Source: Actinomycetota bacterium (GTDB lineage: Bacteria; Actinomycetota; Acidimicrobiia; IMCC26256; PALSA-610). From it: a DNA stretch of 34,622 nt. The notes under the pieces are model-generated. The model did not search any database and had not been told where the DNA came from. It worked only from the letters and a program-made list of their open reading frames with translations. Location of the stretch: assembly GCA_005773635.1 (NCBI GenBank), contig SXHN01000110.1:1-34622 (forward strand), read 5' to 3'. This document shows positions 7,874 to 15,412 of the stretch, in pieces; position 1 is the first letter of the stretch, and the number at the start of each line of letters is the position of its first letter. The translations under genes were made by a program, and so were the position numbers.

Positions 7874-8634
7874 CTCCTACGTGTGGCCGCTAGCAGTTCC
7901 TCGACCGGCGTCATGTCAAAGGGTTGACTCATCATAACGATGATGTGCTCGGCACCGGATTGGACGTACTCTCGCCAAATATTGATTTCGGTAGGCATGA
8001 TCGCGACAGTTCGTTCGATCTGGTTGGGTTTCCTGCCGACCTTTGCGCACCACTCGTTCAGGATCGCGTTTTTGCTGGCGAAGTTTGCTGGTGGTCCGAA
8101 GGTATTCCAAGCGTCAGCGTGTTCGGCGACGAGGCGAAGCGTGACCTTTTCGCCACTGCCACCGATGAGAATCGGCATGTGTCCAGGCGGTTGCGGGTTC
8201 AGTGTGTCGAGACGATGGTTGATGCGATCGAGTGCTACGTCGAGTGCTTGGAGCCGCGCTGCGGCGGTACCAAACTCGTATCCGTATTCGGTGTAGTCAC
8301 GTTCGAACCATCCTGAACCAACGCCCAAAATAAATCGTCCATCGGACAAGTGGTCGATGGTGCGCGCCATATCAGCAAGTAGATCAGGATTGCGATACGA
8401 ATTGCACGTCACCAGTGCCCCAAATTCTGCGTGCTTTGTTTCGACGGCCATCGCCGCTAGGAGTGCGTAGCACTCGAAGTGCGTAGCATCCGGGTCTCCG
8501 AACAGAGGAAAGAAATGATCCCACAGCCAGATCGTGTCGACCTGTAGTTCGTCGGCTGCCCGCCAGGCTGCTCGGAGCGCGTCCGTGGTGGTGCCTTGAG
8601 GTTGTAGCTGTACACCGACTTTCACACGTGCCAT
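7870..8634 (-). CDS. LLM-class (luciferase-like) oxidoreductase, probably F420-dependent
   Basis: A 254-residue TIM-barrel protein starting MARVKVGVQLQPQG. The start is supported by GAGGGA just upstream; the frame continues to 8661 but lacks a better signal. Seen: DTIWLWDHFFPLFGD, GALVTCNSYRNPDLLADMARTIDHLSDGRFILGVGSGWFERDYTEYG (the most diagnostic stretch of the bacterial luciferase-like family) and MPILIGGSGEKVTLRLVAEHADAWN. In actinobacteria most such proteins use coenzyme F420 rather than FMN, which is inferred here. It is somewhat short for the family (300-350 is common), with a compact C-terminus. It lies 23 bp downstream of rnd on the same strand and may share a transcript. The substrate is unknown. 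Confidence 0.88.
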   Translation of the reverse strand: MARVKVGVQLQPQGTTTDALRAAWRAADELQVDTIWLWDHFFPLFGDPDATHFECYALLAAMAVETKHAEFGALVTCNSYRNPDLLADMARTIDHLSDGRFILGVGSGWFERDYTEYGYEFGTAAARLQALDVALDRINHRLDTLNPQPPGHMPILIGGSGEKVTLRLVAEHADAWNTFGPPANFASKNAILNEWCAKVGRKPNQIERTVAIMPTEINIWREYVQSGAEHIIVMMSQPFDMTPVEELLAATRRS

Positions 8635-8657
8635 GTCCCTCACTGTAGTTGCGGACA

Positions 8658-9815
8658 TCACGGCGCGGGTTGAAGATCGACGCGCCGCCCGCCGTCGGTG
8701 AGGCGCACAACCGCTTCGCCGTGGAGCAGCTGACGAATCGGTTCTCCGACCGTTTCTTTGCGCCAGCCGTCGGCGAGGCGTCCGCCACCGGAGTTGATGA
8801 GTTCAGTCAGATCGGATCGGCTCGCTAGCAACGACGATTCGATTTTGAGTTCACTCGCGCGTTGATTGAGCCAAGCTGCGATGACCGATACTGCTGGCGC
8901 GAGCGTTCGGTCCGTTTCGTCACGAGCCGGCAACACGAGATCTTCTGTCTTGAGGCTGGCTCCGAGCTCAATCGCGGCCAGCAGACCATTGGCCACGGTG
9001 TCTTTGAGAACGCGACCGTCGATACCTCGCACCGCGGCGAGTTCATCGCGAGTTCGGGGAGGACGTGAAATGACACCGGCCATCGCCAAGTCGGAGAGGA
9101 TGAAGCGGGTTGGTTGATCGAGTTCGGCACCCCGCATTTCGCGCCACGCGGCGACCTCTTGCGCGACCCCACGCGACTTGCCACGAAGTTGACGGTGCCC
9201 TTTGAGTTTCCACCAAGCTGTGCGCGGGTCGGGCCATGCCCGATTGCGCAGCAGACGTTCCTCACATTCGAGTTCGGCCCATGCAAGTCGATCACGTTTC
9301 GTGAGGTCGTCCCGAAGGCGGTTGGCAATGTGCAGCAAGTGGAGTACGTCTCCGGCGGCGTAGGTGCGCTGATTGTCGGTGAGCGGGCGCTTGGTCCAAT
9401 CGGTCAAGCGATCGCCTTTGGAAATCTCCACGTCGGCGAGGCGCTCCGCGAGGTGCAGAAGTGATGGAGTGCCCATGCCACAGAACCCAGCGGCGATCTG
9501 GGTGTCGAACATGAGGGTCGGAGTCGACCCTGTGGCTCGGCCGAGTATCGCGAGATCTTGATCCCCAGCGTGGACGACCATGGTGGCGGGGCCATCAAGG
9601 ATTTCAGCCAGGGGCTCCATTGAAATTGCTAAGGGATCGATGAGCGCGAGACCGCCTTCCCATGCGATCTGTACTAGCGCAAGCTTCGGAAAGTACGTCT
9701 TTTCGCCATGAAACTCCGTGTCGAGCGCGTATTCGGCAGCGCTGCGGAGTGACGCCACAACTGTGTTCAGCGCCGCGTCGGTGTCGATCCAGATTGGTTC
9801 CATTGCCCACAGCAT
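8658..9815 (-). CDS. rnd: Ribonuclease D (3'-5' exoribonuclease) with HRDC domain
   Basis: A 385-residue protein, close to the usual length of RNase D, which trims 3' ends of tRNA precursors and other structured RNAs. The DEDDy exonuclease motifs are visible: ExoI ALDTEFHGE, ExoII VVHAGDQDLAIL and ExoIII YAAGDVLHLL with the Tyr four residues before the Asp. An HRDC domain follows (WREMRGAELDQPTRFILSDLAM), then a second helical repeat ending RRVDLQPAP. Two starts are possible, ATG 9815 (MLWAMEP) and ATG 9803 (MEPIWID). The longer is reported, but the shorter matches typical N-termini at least as well. It is 10 bp downstream of ccdA. Confidence 0.92.
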   Translation of the reverse strand: MLWAMEPIWIDTDAALNTVVASLRSAAEYALDTEFHGEKTYFPKLALVQIAWEGGLALIDPLAISMEPLAEILDGPATMVVHAGDQDLAILGRATGSTPTLMFDTQIAAGFCGMGTPSLLHLAERLADVEISKGDRLTDWTKRPLTDNQRTYAAGDVLHLLHIANRLRDDLTKRDRLAWAELECEERLLRNRAWPDPRTAWWKLKGHRQLRGKSRGVAQEVAAWREMRGAELDQPTRFILSDLAMAGVISRPPRTRDELAAVRGIDGRVLKDTVANGLLAAIELGASLKTEDLVLPARDETDRTLAPAVSVIAAWLNQRASELKIESSLLASRSDLTELINSGGGRLADGWRKETVGEPIRQLLHGEAVVRLTDGGRRVDLQPAP

Positions 9816-9825
9816 GCCTCATCCA

Positions 9826-10626
9826 CTAGCTGTAATCCTTGATCCAGCTCAAACCGTGGTCTGAAAGGAAGTTGGAAAGCCCGCTTGTGATCTTGGTGAA
9901 CTCGTTTGTAATGAGCAACACCCCGAAGATCGCCATCACAACAGCCGAGGCAATCACGATTTTGTTGAAGTGGCGCCGCAGCCGAGAAATCGCTCGAACT
10001 GAGCGGGCCATCGTGAGCCCAGTGACGAGAAACGGTACGCCGAGCCCAAGGGTGAAAGCCAGCAACAGTGCGGCCCCCGCGACTGCGTCGCCATTTTGAA
10101 TCGCAATGGTCGCGGCTGAGCCTGCGATCGGACCGATACAGGGTGTCCACCCGAACGCGAAGGCCGAGCCGAGCACGAGTGGTGCGGCCCGCCCGGCTCG
10201 ATCGAGCTTCGGGTGAAATCGAAACTCTTGGTATACCCAAGGTGCTTTCGCCACGATTGAGCCGGCGAGAAATACTGCGAAGGTCAACACAATGAGCCCC
10301 GAGACGCGCGTGAGGAGCACTTGGTGTGACTTCAGAGCAGACCCAAAGGCTCCGAGTGCAGAGCCGGTTGGCACGTATACCAACGCGAATCCTGCGATGA
10401 ATAGCGCGGTGGTAGCCGTTATTCTTCGACGCTGGCCTCGAGGTGATTCTTGCAGCGTTGCGAGATCGAGGCCAGTGATGACTGACAAATATCCAGGGAC
10501 TAGCGGTAACACGCAAGGAGATAGAAACGAAAGGATGCCCGCGGCAAACGCGATGAGAAACGAGCCGGGTCCGACGCTGTCGAAACGCTGAAATACTCCA
10601 GCAATCACCTGTCCATTGTGCTGCAC
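9826..10626 (-). CDS. ccdA: CcdA/DsbD-type transmembrane thiol-disulfide electron carrier
   Basis: About 266 residues with six likely membrane helices. CcdA carries reducing equivalents from cytoplasmic thioredoxin across the membrane for cytochrome c maturation or envelope disulfide reduction. The two conserved cysteines are present in the expected motifs: SPCVLPLVPGYLSVITG (Cys38) and WTPCIGPIAGSAAT (Cys163). ALLLAFTLGLGVPFL is also typical. The GTG at 10626 is a possible start, but GTG at 10608 (VIAGVFQRFD) is in frame and nearly as good. No CcsA/ResB or thioredoxin-like partner is in the window, so its client pathway is unknown. The start region faces a methyltransferase gene on the other strand, so both promoters fit in very little space. 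Confidence 0.9.
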   Translation of the reverse strand: MQHNGQVIAGVFQRFDSVGPGSFLIAFAAGILSFLSPCVLPLVPGYLSVITGLDLATLQESPRGQRRRITATTALFIAGFALVYVPTGSALGAFGSALKSHQVLLTRVSGLIVLTFAVFLAGSIVAKAPWVYQEFRFHPKLDRAGRAAPLVLGSAFAFGWTPCIGPIAGSAATIAIQNGDAVAGAALLLAFTLGLGVPFLVTGLTMARSVRAISRLRRHFNKIVIASAVVMAIFGVLLITNEFTKITSGLSNFLSDHGLSWIKDYS

Positions 10627-10674
10627 CGCCGTGCGGCGCTTCGCATCGCGGCGTTGTATCGCTCATACTTGGGT

Positions 10675-11286
10675 ATGGAGAATCGTTGGTCCGATACCGA
10701 TGTCCCCCGTGGCGATGCATACGACGCCCGCTGGCGGACCCTGCAAGCTGAGGGCGTCAACGTGCACGGCGAAGCTGACTGCGTTGAGCGACTGGTGCAC
10801 GAGTTTGAGTTGGGATGTTCGGTGATCGATGCTGGCTGCGGCACTGGTCGCGTAGCGATTGAGCTTGCGGCCAGGGGGTTTCGCGTGCTTGGAGTGGACG
10901 CTGATCTCGCGATGTTGGAGCGCGCCAGGGTTAAGGCCCCACATCTTGAGTGGACGCTTGCCGATTTGGCGCATTGGGAGCCTCCTGGGGAGCAGGGTGC
11001 ACTACCAATGCAGTTCGATGTCGCTGTATTGGCGGGCAACGTCATGATCTTTGTTGCGGCCGGGACCGAACAAGCGGTGCTGGAATCGACGACCCGGGCG
11101 TTGCATGCACGAGGGATTGTCGTGGCTGGGTTTCAGGTGCGGCCCGACCGACTTTCGCTGCTGGACTACGACGTCTCTGCGTCGCGAGCCGGGCTCGAAT
11201 TACTTACACGTTTCGCGACGTGGCAAGGGGATCCGTACGTCGGTGGCGACTATGCCGTGAGCGTGCACCGGCGTCTTACAGCCTGA
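10675..11286 (+). CDS. Class I SAM-dependent methyltransferase
   Basis: A 203-residue protein from ATG 10675 (MENRWSDTDVPRGDAYDARW). The SAM-binding motif I is clear: CSVIDAGCGTGRVAIELAARG, followed by the acidic residue of motif II in VLGVDADLAMLERAR, then DVAVLAGNVMIF for motif IV. This is a small free-standing methyltransferase; the substrate is unknown. The frame extends upstream to a GTG at 10618, which would overlap the divergent ccdA start, so the ATG is preferred. Its 3' end overlaps the convergent histidine kinase gene by 11 bp. Confidence 0.87.
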   Translation: MENRWSDTDVPRGDAYDARWRTLQAEGVNVHGEADCVERLVHEFELGCSVIDAGCGTGRVAIELAARGFRVLGVDADLAMLERARVKAPHLEWTLADLAHWEPPGEQGALPMQFDVAVLAGNVMIFVAAGTEQAVLESTTRALHARGIVVAGFQVRPDRLSLLDYDVSASRAGLELLTRFATWQGDPYVGGDYAVSVHRRLTA

Positions 11287-12592
11287 CCGACGGGAGGCGC
11301 ACCTCAAAACGGGCGCCGCCCAGCGGCGCTCGAGAACATGTCACCGAGCCTTCATGCGAAGTGACAACCCGCTGTACGAGCGCGAGCCCTAGCCCTGCGC
11401 CTCCGAGTTCTCGACCTCGGCCTAGATCAGATCGGGCGAATCGTTCGAAGATGCGTCGCCATTCCGACTCCGGCACGCCGTCGCCGTCGTCGTCGACGCG
11501 CAACACGACTTCGTGGCCTTCAGTAACGAGTTCGAGTCGGACAACGTTTCGGGCATACCTCGCGGCGTTGTCGCACAAGTTCCGCACCACCTGTTCAAGT
11601 GCGCGACGATCGCCGATCACGCGACCAGCCGAGACAGCAGCTGTCGTGATTGGTTTGGCTCGTGCGTGGCTGGCTTCTGCGAGCACGATGTCGTCAAGGT
11701 CGACTTCAACACGTTTGAGTGGCTGTCCCTCTTCGATCCGAGCGAGTGCGAATAGGTCGTCGACAAGCCGTTCCAGCCGATCGCGCTCCGACAAGACTCG
11801 ATCTGCAACCTCACTCCATTGCACAGAGTCGGGGTGTGCCAACGCGACCTCGAGTTCGGTACGCATCGATGCAATCGGCGATCGCAATTCGTGTGATGCG
11901 TCGGAAACGAATTGGCGTTGTCGTAGCTGAGAAGATTCGAGGCGGTCGAGCATCGCGTTCATCGTCGCTGCGAGTCGCGCGACCTCATCGTCGGTTTCGG
12001 GGACGGGGACGCGACGATCAATCGTCGATCCACTAATCGATTCGACCTCTTCGCGAATCTTCGCCACTGGCCGAAATGCTCTTCCCACGAATGTCCAAAT
12101 CATTGCCGCAACCAATGCGATGAGCAGCGGTGTTGCGATGAGTAGCGACCGTCGCACGGTCTCTACGCTGCGATCTGCGCTGTCGAGGGAGCTCGCGACT
12201 TGCACCGTGTAGCAACACTTTCCGGTTACTGGGTTGATGACGCGCTGACTGAGCCGTTCGTATTTACTCTTTCCCGGCAGTTCGCGCGGTCGAACGCCTG
12301 CTGATAGCGGTTGAATGGGATCACTTCCATTGAGGTTTGTGCTCTCGATGACGTTGTTGGAATTGATGACTTGGTAGTACACCGGCTGCCCTTCGATTTG
12401 AAGTTGCGCGAATGGCGTGCCGTTGAGAATTTGTTGCACCACGCCTTTGAGGGCGGCGTTCGTTGCGTTCTTCACGGTCTCGTGTACCCGGTCGTCGACT
12501 ACCCGCACAAGTCCGAATGCGGCCACGATAAACGCGATTGCGAATACTTCGGTCGCGACAATTGTTACGCGGGCGCGAACTGATTGCCGCAT
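11276..12592 (-). CDS. Membrane sensor histidine kinase with HAMP domain
   Basis: 438 residues. The first membrane helix spans about 10-31. An extracytoplasmic sensor of about 115 residues follows, then a second helix (about 150-170), HAMP (about 171-225) and the kinase core. The H-box is FVSDASHELRSPIASMRTE with phospho-acceptor His234; then the N-box NLCDNAARYA, G1 DDDGDGVPESEW, F-box RIFERFARSD and G2 GGAGLGLALVQ. All key motifs are intact. The sensor contains adjacent cysteines (Cys126-Cys127, GKCCYTV), which could form a redox or metal site. It starts 3 bp after the stop of the response-regulator gene, a standard two-component operon. The stimulus is unknown. Confidence 0.95.
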   Translation of the reverse strand: MRQSVRARVTIVATEVFAIAFIVAAFGLVRVVDDRVHETVKNATNAALKGVVQQILNGTPFAQLQIEGQPVYYQVINSNNVIESTNLNGSDPIQPLSAGVRPRELPGKSKYERLSQRVINPVTGKCCYTVQVASSLDSADRSVETVRRSLLIATPLLIALVAAMIWTFVGRAFRPVAKIREEVESISGSTIDRRVPVPETDDEVARLAATMNAMLDRLESSQLRQRQFVSDASHELRSPIASMRTELEVALAHPDSVQWSEVADRVLSERDRLERLVDDLFALARIEEGQPLKRVEVDLDDIVLAEASHARAKPITTAAVSAGRVIGDRRALEQVVRNLCDNAARYARNVVRLELVTEGHEVVLRVDDDGDGVPESEWRRIFERFARSDLGRGRELGGAGLGLALVQRVVTSHEGSVTCSRAPLGGARFEVRLPSVRL

Positions 12593-12595
12593 GGC

Positions 12596-13282
12596 TCAGT
12601 CGTTGTCCTCGACGACGATGCGGTAGCCAACGCCGCGAACAGTGTGAATGAGTTTGGTGGTGGCGTCAGCGTCGATCTTTTTACGGAGATACCCCACGTA
12701 TACCTCCACGATGTTTGGATCCCCTTCAAATTCTGGTCCCCATACTTCGCGTAGGAGTTCTTGTTTCGGTGCGACGGAACCGTCGCGGCGCAGCAGTGCT
12801 TCCAGGAGCGCGTATTCACGGCGGGTCAGGCTGATCTCCATGCCGTCTCGTGTGCAACCGGCCGTGCCGGGATCGAGTGCGAGCGGCCCTAGTTCGAGGA
12901 TGTTCGGGCGGGCCTGGGTGCGGCGCGCGAGCGCTCGCAATCGAGCTACGAGTACCACGAATGAGAATGGCTTGGATAAGAAGTCGTCGGCTCCGGTATC
13001 GAGTGATTCGGCTTCGTCGTATTCACCGTCTTTGGCCGTGAGCATCAAGATGGGCGTCCACACATCGGCCGCTCGCAAGAGCTCGCAGACCTTGAAACCG
13101 TTAAGCCCAGGAAGCAAAATATCGAGAAGGATCGCGTCGTGTCGACGTTCGAGACCGATTTCAAGGCCGAGCTTGCCGTCGTGCACGACTTCGACGTCGA
13201 AGCCTTCTGCGATCAGGCCGCGTTGCACCGCGTCCGCGAGTGCAACTTCGTCTTCAATCATCAATACGCGCATACCCACCAT
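12596..13282 (-). CDS. OmpR-family two-component response regulator
   Basis: 228 residues from ATG 13282 (MVGMRVLMIEDE); ATG 13273 (MRVLMIEDE) is the likely alternative. The receiver domain is complete: acidic pocket Glu10/Asp11, phospho-acceptor Asp54 in DAILLDILLPGLNG, Thr82 in LMLTAKD and Lys104 in LSKPFS. The C-terminal winged helix (about 135-225) is of Trans_reg_C type: SLTRREYALLEALLRR, the recognition helix around NIVEVYVGYLRKKID, and HTVRGVGYRI. It should bind DNA as a phosphorylated dimer at direct repeats. It is encoded directly upstream of its presumed partner kinase. An in-frame extension to 13864 runs antisense through the helicase gene and is not credible. Confidence 0.95.
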   Translation of the reverse strand: MVGMRVLMIEDEVALADAVQRGLIAEGFDVEVVHDGKLGLEIGLERRHDAILLDILLPGLNGFKVCELLRAADVWTPILMLTAKDGEYDEAESLDTGADDFLSKPFSFVVLVARLRALARRTQARPNILELGPLALDPGTAGCTRDGMEISLTRREYALLEALLRRDGSVAPKQELLREVWGPEFEGDPNIVEVYVGYLRKKIDADATTKLIHTVRGVGYRIVVEDND

Positions 13283-13339
13283 AAAAGCGCGAATCCACTC
13301 ACGTCGCGGCGCGTGAGCTAGGTTTTTCTCAGATTTCTT

Positions 13340-14527
13340 GTGGATTCCGAACTCGACCCTCCCGAAGCAACATTTGCCAGCATTGGTGTGTCTGCTCGCC
13401 TTGTTGCAGCGCTCGCCGTCGGGGGCATTGAAAAGCCGTTCGCGATTCAGACGTTGGCAGTGCCCGATGCGCTTGCGGGCCGTCATGTACTCGGCAAAGC
13501 CAAGACCGGATCGGGCAAGACCTTGGCGTTCGGCGTTCCGATGCTTGACCGCGTGTCGTCGGCTACGCCTCATCACCCAACCGGATTGGTGTTGGTACCC
13601 ACTCGCGAGCTTGCGAGCCAGGTCAGCGAAGTGCTCGAGCCTCTCGCGAAGGCTTTGGGCCTCGTAGTTGATGCCATGTACGGCGGTACTTCGATGGATC
13701 GTCAAATTGCTGCGCTCCATGCTGGAGTCGACATCGTTGTTGGCACTCCGGGGCGGCTCATCGACTTGATGGAACGCGGCGAGCTGCACCTCGATGCGAT
13801 TCAGGTGCTGGTGCTCGACGAAGCCGACCGTATGGCCGACATGGGGTTTTTGCCCCAGGTGCAAAAGATTCTGTACCGAATCACCGGTGAACCACAGATC
13901 ATGCTGTTTTCAGCGACACTTGATGGTGGCGTTGGCGCGATCGTACGTCGGTATATGAAGGATCCGATCTCCCACGAGGTCGGCGCCGATGAGCTCACCG
14001 TTGAACAGATGGAGCACCGTTTCCTGAGGGTCCACGCAATGGACAAAGTGAAAGTCGCGGCAGCGATTGTGCGGGGATCTGAAAGATCGTTGTTGTTCTG
14101 CCGAACTAAACGTATGGCTGACACGCTTGAAATGGCGCTGCGACGCGAAGGCGTCATGGCTGCTGCCCTGCATGGCGATCTCCGCCAAAGCGGGCGCGAG
14201 CGTGCCTTGAGTGATTTCGCAGACGGCAAGGTCAAGGCGTTGGTCGCGACGGATGTCGCGGCGCGTGGATTGCACATTGATGCGGTCGACGTTGTGGTGC
14301 ACTACGACCCTGCCGAAGACCACAAGCAGTATCTTCATCGGTCTGGTCGGACCGCGCGTGCGGGCGAGAGCGGTGTTGCCGTGACATTGGCGCTGTGGAA
14401 TGAAGAAAATACCGTCCGATTTTTGCAACGGCGCCTCGGTTTAGATTGCCCGGTTCCCGAGATCTTCTCCAACAATCCGGTGCTCGCCGATCTTGCTAAT
14501 TGGGATCCTGCGGCGACTGCTGTTTAG
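13340..14527 (+). CDS. DEAD-box ATP-dependent RNA helicase
   Basis: 395 residues from GTG 13340. The complete helicase motif set is visible: Q motif (KPFAIQ, Gln37), Walker A AKTGSGKT (54-61), PTRELA, TPGR, DEAD box in VLVLDEADRM (160-163), SAT (191-193), then domain 2 with FCRTKRMADTLE, TDVAARGLHIDAVD and HRSGRTARAG. The length shows only the two RecA-like domains with almost no C-terminal tail, similar to minimal RhlE-type enzymes that remodel structured RNA, ribosome intermediates or cold-stabilised mRNA. No good Shine-Dalgarno precedes the GTG. A short inverted repeat CTCACG/CGTGAG (13298-13317) followed by TTTTT lies in the leader. ubiA follows 18 bp later, so this may be the first gene of the cell-wall operon. 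Confidence 0.94.
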   Translation: MDSELDPPEATFASIGVSARLVAALAVGGIEKPFAIQTLAVPDALAGRHVLGKAKTGSGKTLAFGVPMLDRVSSATPHHPTGLVLVPTRELASQVSEVLEPLAKALGLVVDAMYGGTSMDRQIAALHAGVDIVVGTPGRLIDLMERGELHLDAIQVLVLDEADRMADMGFLPQVQKILYRITGEPQIMLFSATLDGGVGAIVRRYMKDPISHEVGADELTVEQMEHRFLRVHAMDKVKVAAAIVRGSERSLLFCRTKRMADTLEMALRREGVMAAALHGDLRQSGRERALSDFADGKVKALVATDVAARGLHIDAVDVVVHYDPAEDHKQYLHRSGRTARAGESGVAVTLALWNEENTVRFLQRRLGLDCPVPEIFSNNPVLADLANWDPAATAV

Positions 14528-14545
14528 TCGGACCCGGAGTCGGTT

Positions 14546-15412
14546 ATGGCTGCTGCGTATCTGAGACTCGCCCGTCCGAAACAATGGATCAAGAATGTTC
14601 TCGTGTTTGCCGCGCCGGGCGCAGCAGGGGTTCTCACTGAAGCTGCGCCGCTCATTCGTACGAGTATTTCGTTCCTAGCCTTCGGGCTCGCCGCTTCCGG
14701 AACCTACGCCTGGAACGACGCGCTCGACGCGGAATCTGACCGAAATCATCCTACGAAACGAATTCGTCCGGTGGCGAGTGGAGCAATATCACCGCTAGCC
14801 GCGAAAGTATTTGGCGTTGCATGTTTCATTGGCGCCAGTGCCGTAGGTTTTGCGATCAACCGTAATCTCGGGACTGCAATTGTGGCCTACATCGTGTTGA
14901 CCCTGTTGTACTCAATGAAGCTCAAACACGAGCCAGTACTGGATCTTGTCGCGGTGGCATCCGGGTTTGTGATCCGAACCGTGGGCGGTGGGGCTGCTGG
15001 CGAAGTACGCATTTCCACTTGGTTCCTCATCGTGGCTGGAGCGGGGTCGTTGTTTATCGTTACTGGGAAACGAACTGCCGAAGTGAAGCTGCTCGGGACC
15101 AAAGCGACCTCGCACCGCAAAGCACTTGAGGGATACTCCGATTCGTTTCTTCTCTATGTGCGTTCAGTGTCGTCTTCGGTAGCGATACTCGGATATTGCC
15201 TTTGGGCGTTTCAATTTTCTGAGCAAGCTGGCAACTCAACGTGGTTTGAACTCTCGATTGTGCCATTCGTGGTGGGCATGCTGCGGTATTCATTGTTGTT
15301 GGAACATGGCGAAGGTGGTGCGCCAGAAGATTTGGTTTTGGCCGACCCGGTGTTGTTGGGTGTGGGCGTTTCGTGGGTCGCGGTATTCGCTGCTGCGGTG
15401 TACTTGCTGTGA
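14546..15412 (+). CDS. ubiA: Decaprenyl-phosphate phosphoribosyltransferase (UbiA superfamily)
   Basis: A 288-residue polytopic membrane protein with about 8-9 hydrophobic helices. It matches the UbiA-type 5-phosphoribosyl-1-diphosphate:decaprenyl-phosphate phosphoribosyltransferase (Rv3806c in M. tuberculosis), the first step of DPA synthesis. Seen: LARPKQWIKN at the N-terminus; the Mg/diphosphate motif with its extended signature NDALDAESDRNHPTKRIRP; and YSMKLKHEPVLDLVAVASGFVIRTVGGG for the second motif region. The NHPTKRIRP part separates this group from quinone prenyltransferases. The start at 14546 follows CGGAG at about 7 bases. Its stop overlaps the next start (GTGA), and the next two genes are dprE1 and dprE2, which confirms the pathway. 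Confidence 0.93.
   Translation: MAAAYLRLARPKQWIKNVLVFAAPGAAGVLTEAAPLIRTSISFLAFGLAASGTYAWNDALDAESDRNHPTKRIRPVASGAISPLAAKVFGVACFIGASAVGFAINRNLGTAIVAYIVLTLLYSMKLKHEPVLDLVAVASGFVIRTVGGGAAGEVRISTWFLIVAGAGSLFIVTGKRTAEVKLLGTKATSHRKALEGYSDSFLLYVRSVSSSVAILGYCLWAFQFSEQAGNSTWFELSIVPFVVGMLRYSLLLEHGEGGAPEDLVLADPVLLGVGVSWVAVFAAAVYLL

Noticed and set aside
9767-10720. A 317-codon minus-strand frame over ccdA
   Set aside because: Same strand but a different frame from ccdA, whose SPC and TPC motifs and membrane helices are clear. This frame is Arg/His-rich and non-membrane.
10950-11930. A 326-codon plus-strand frame across the methyltransferase and histidine kinase
   Set aside because: Crosses two convincing genes on opposite strands; Ser/Arg-rich low-complexity translation typical of out-of-frame GC-rich DNA.
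13298-13325. CTCACG/CGTGAG hairpin followed by TTTTT before the helicase gene, as a riboswitch or attenuator
   Set aside because: The stem is only 6 bp, separated from the T-run by several bases, with no leader peptide or alternative fold seen.
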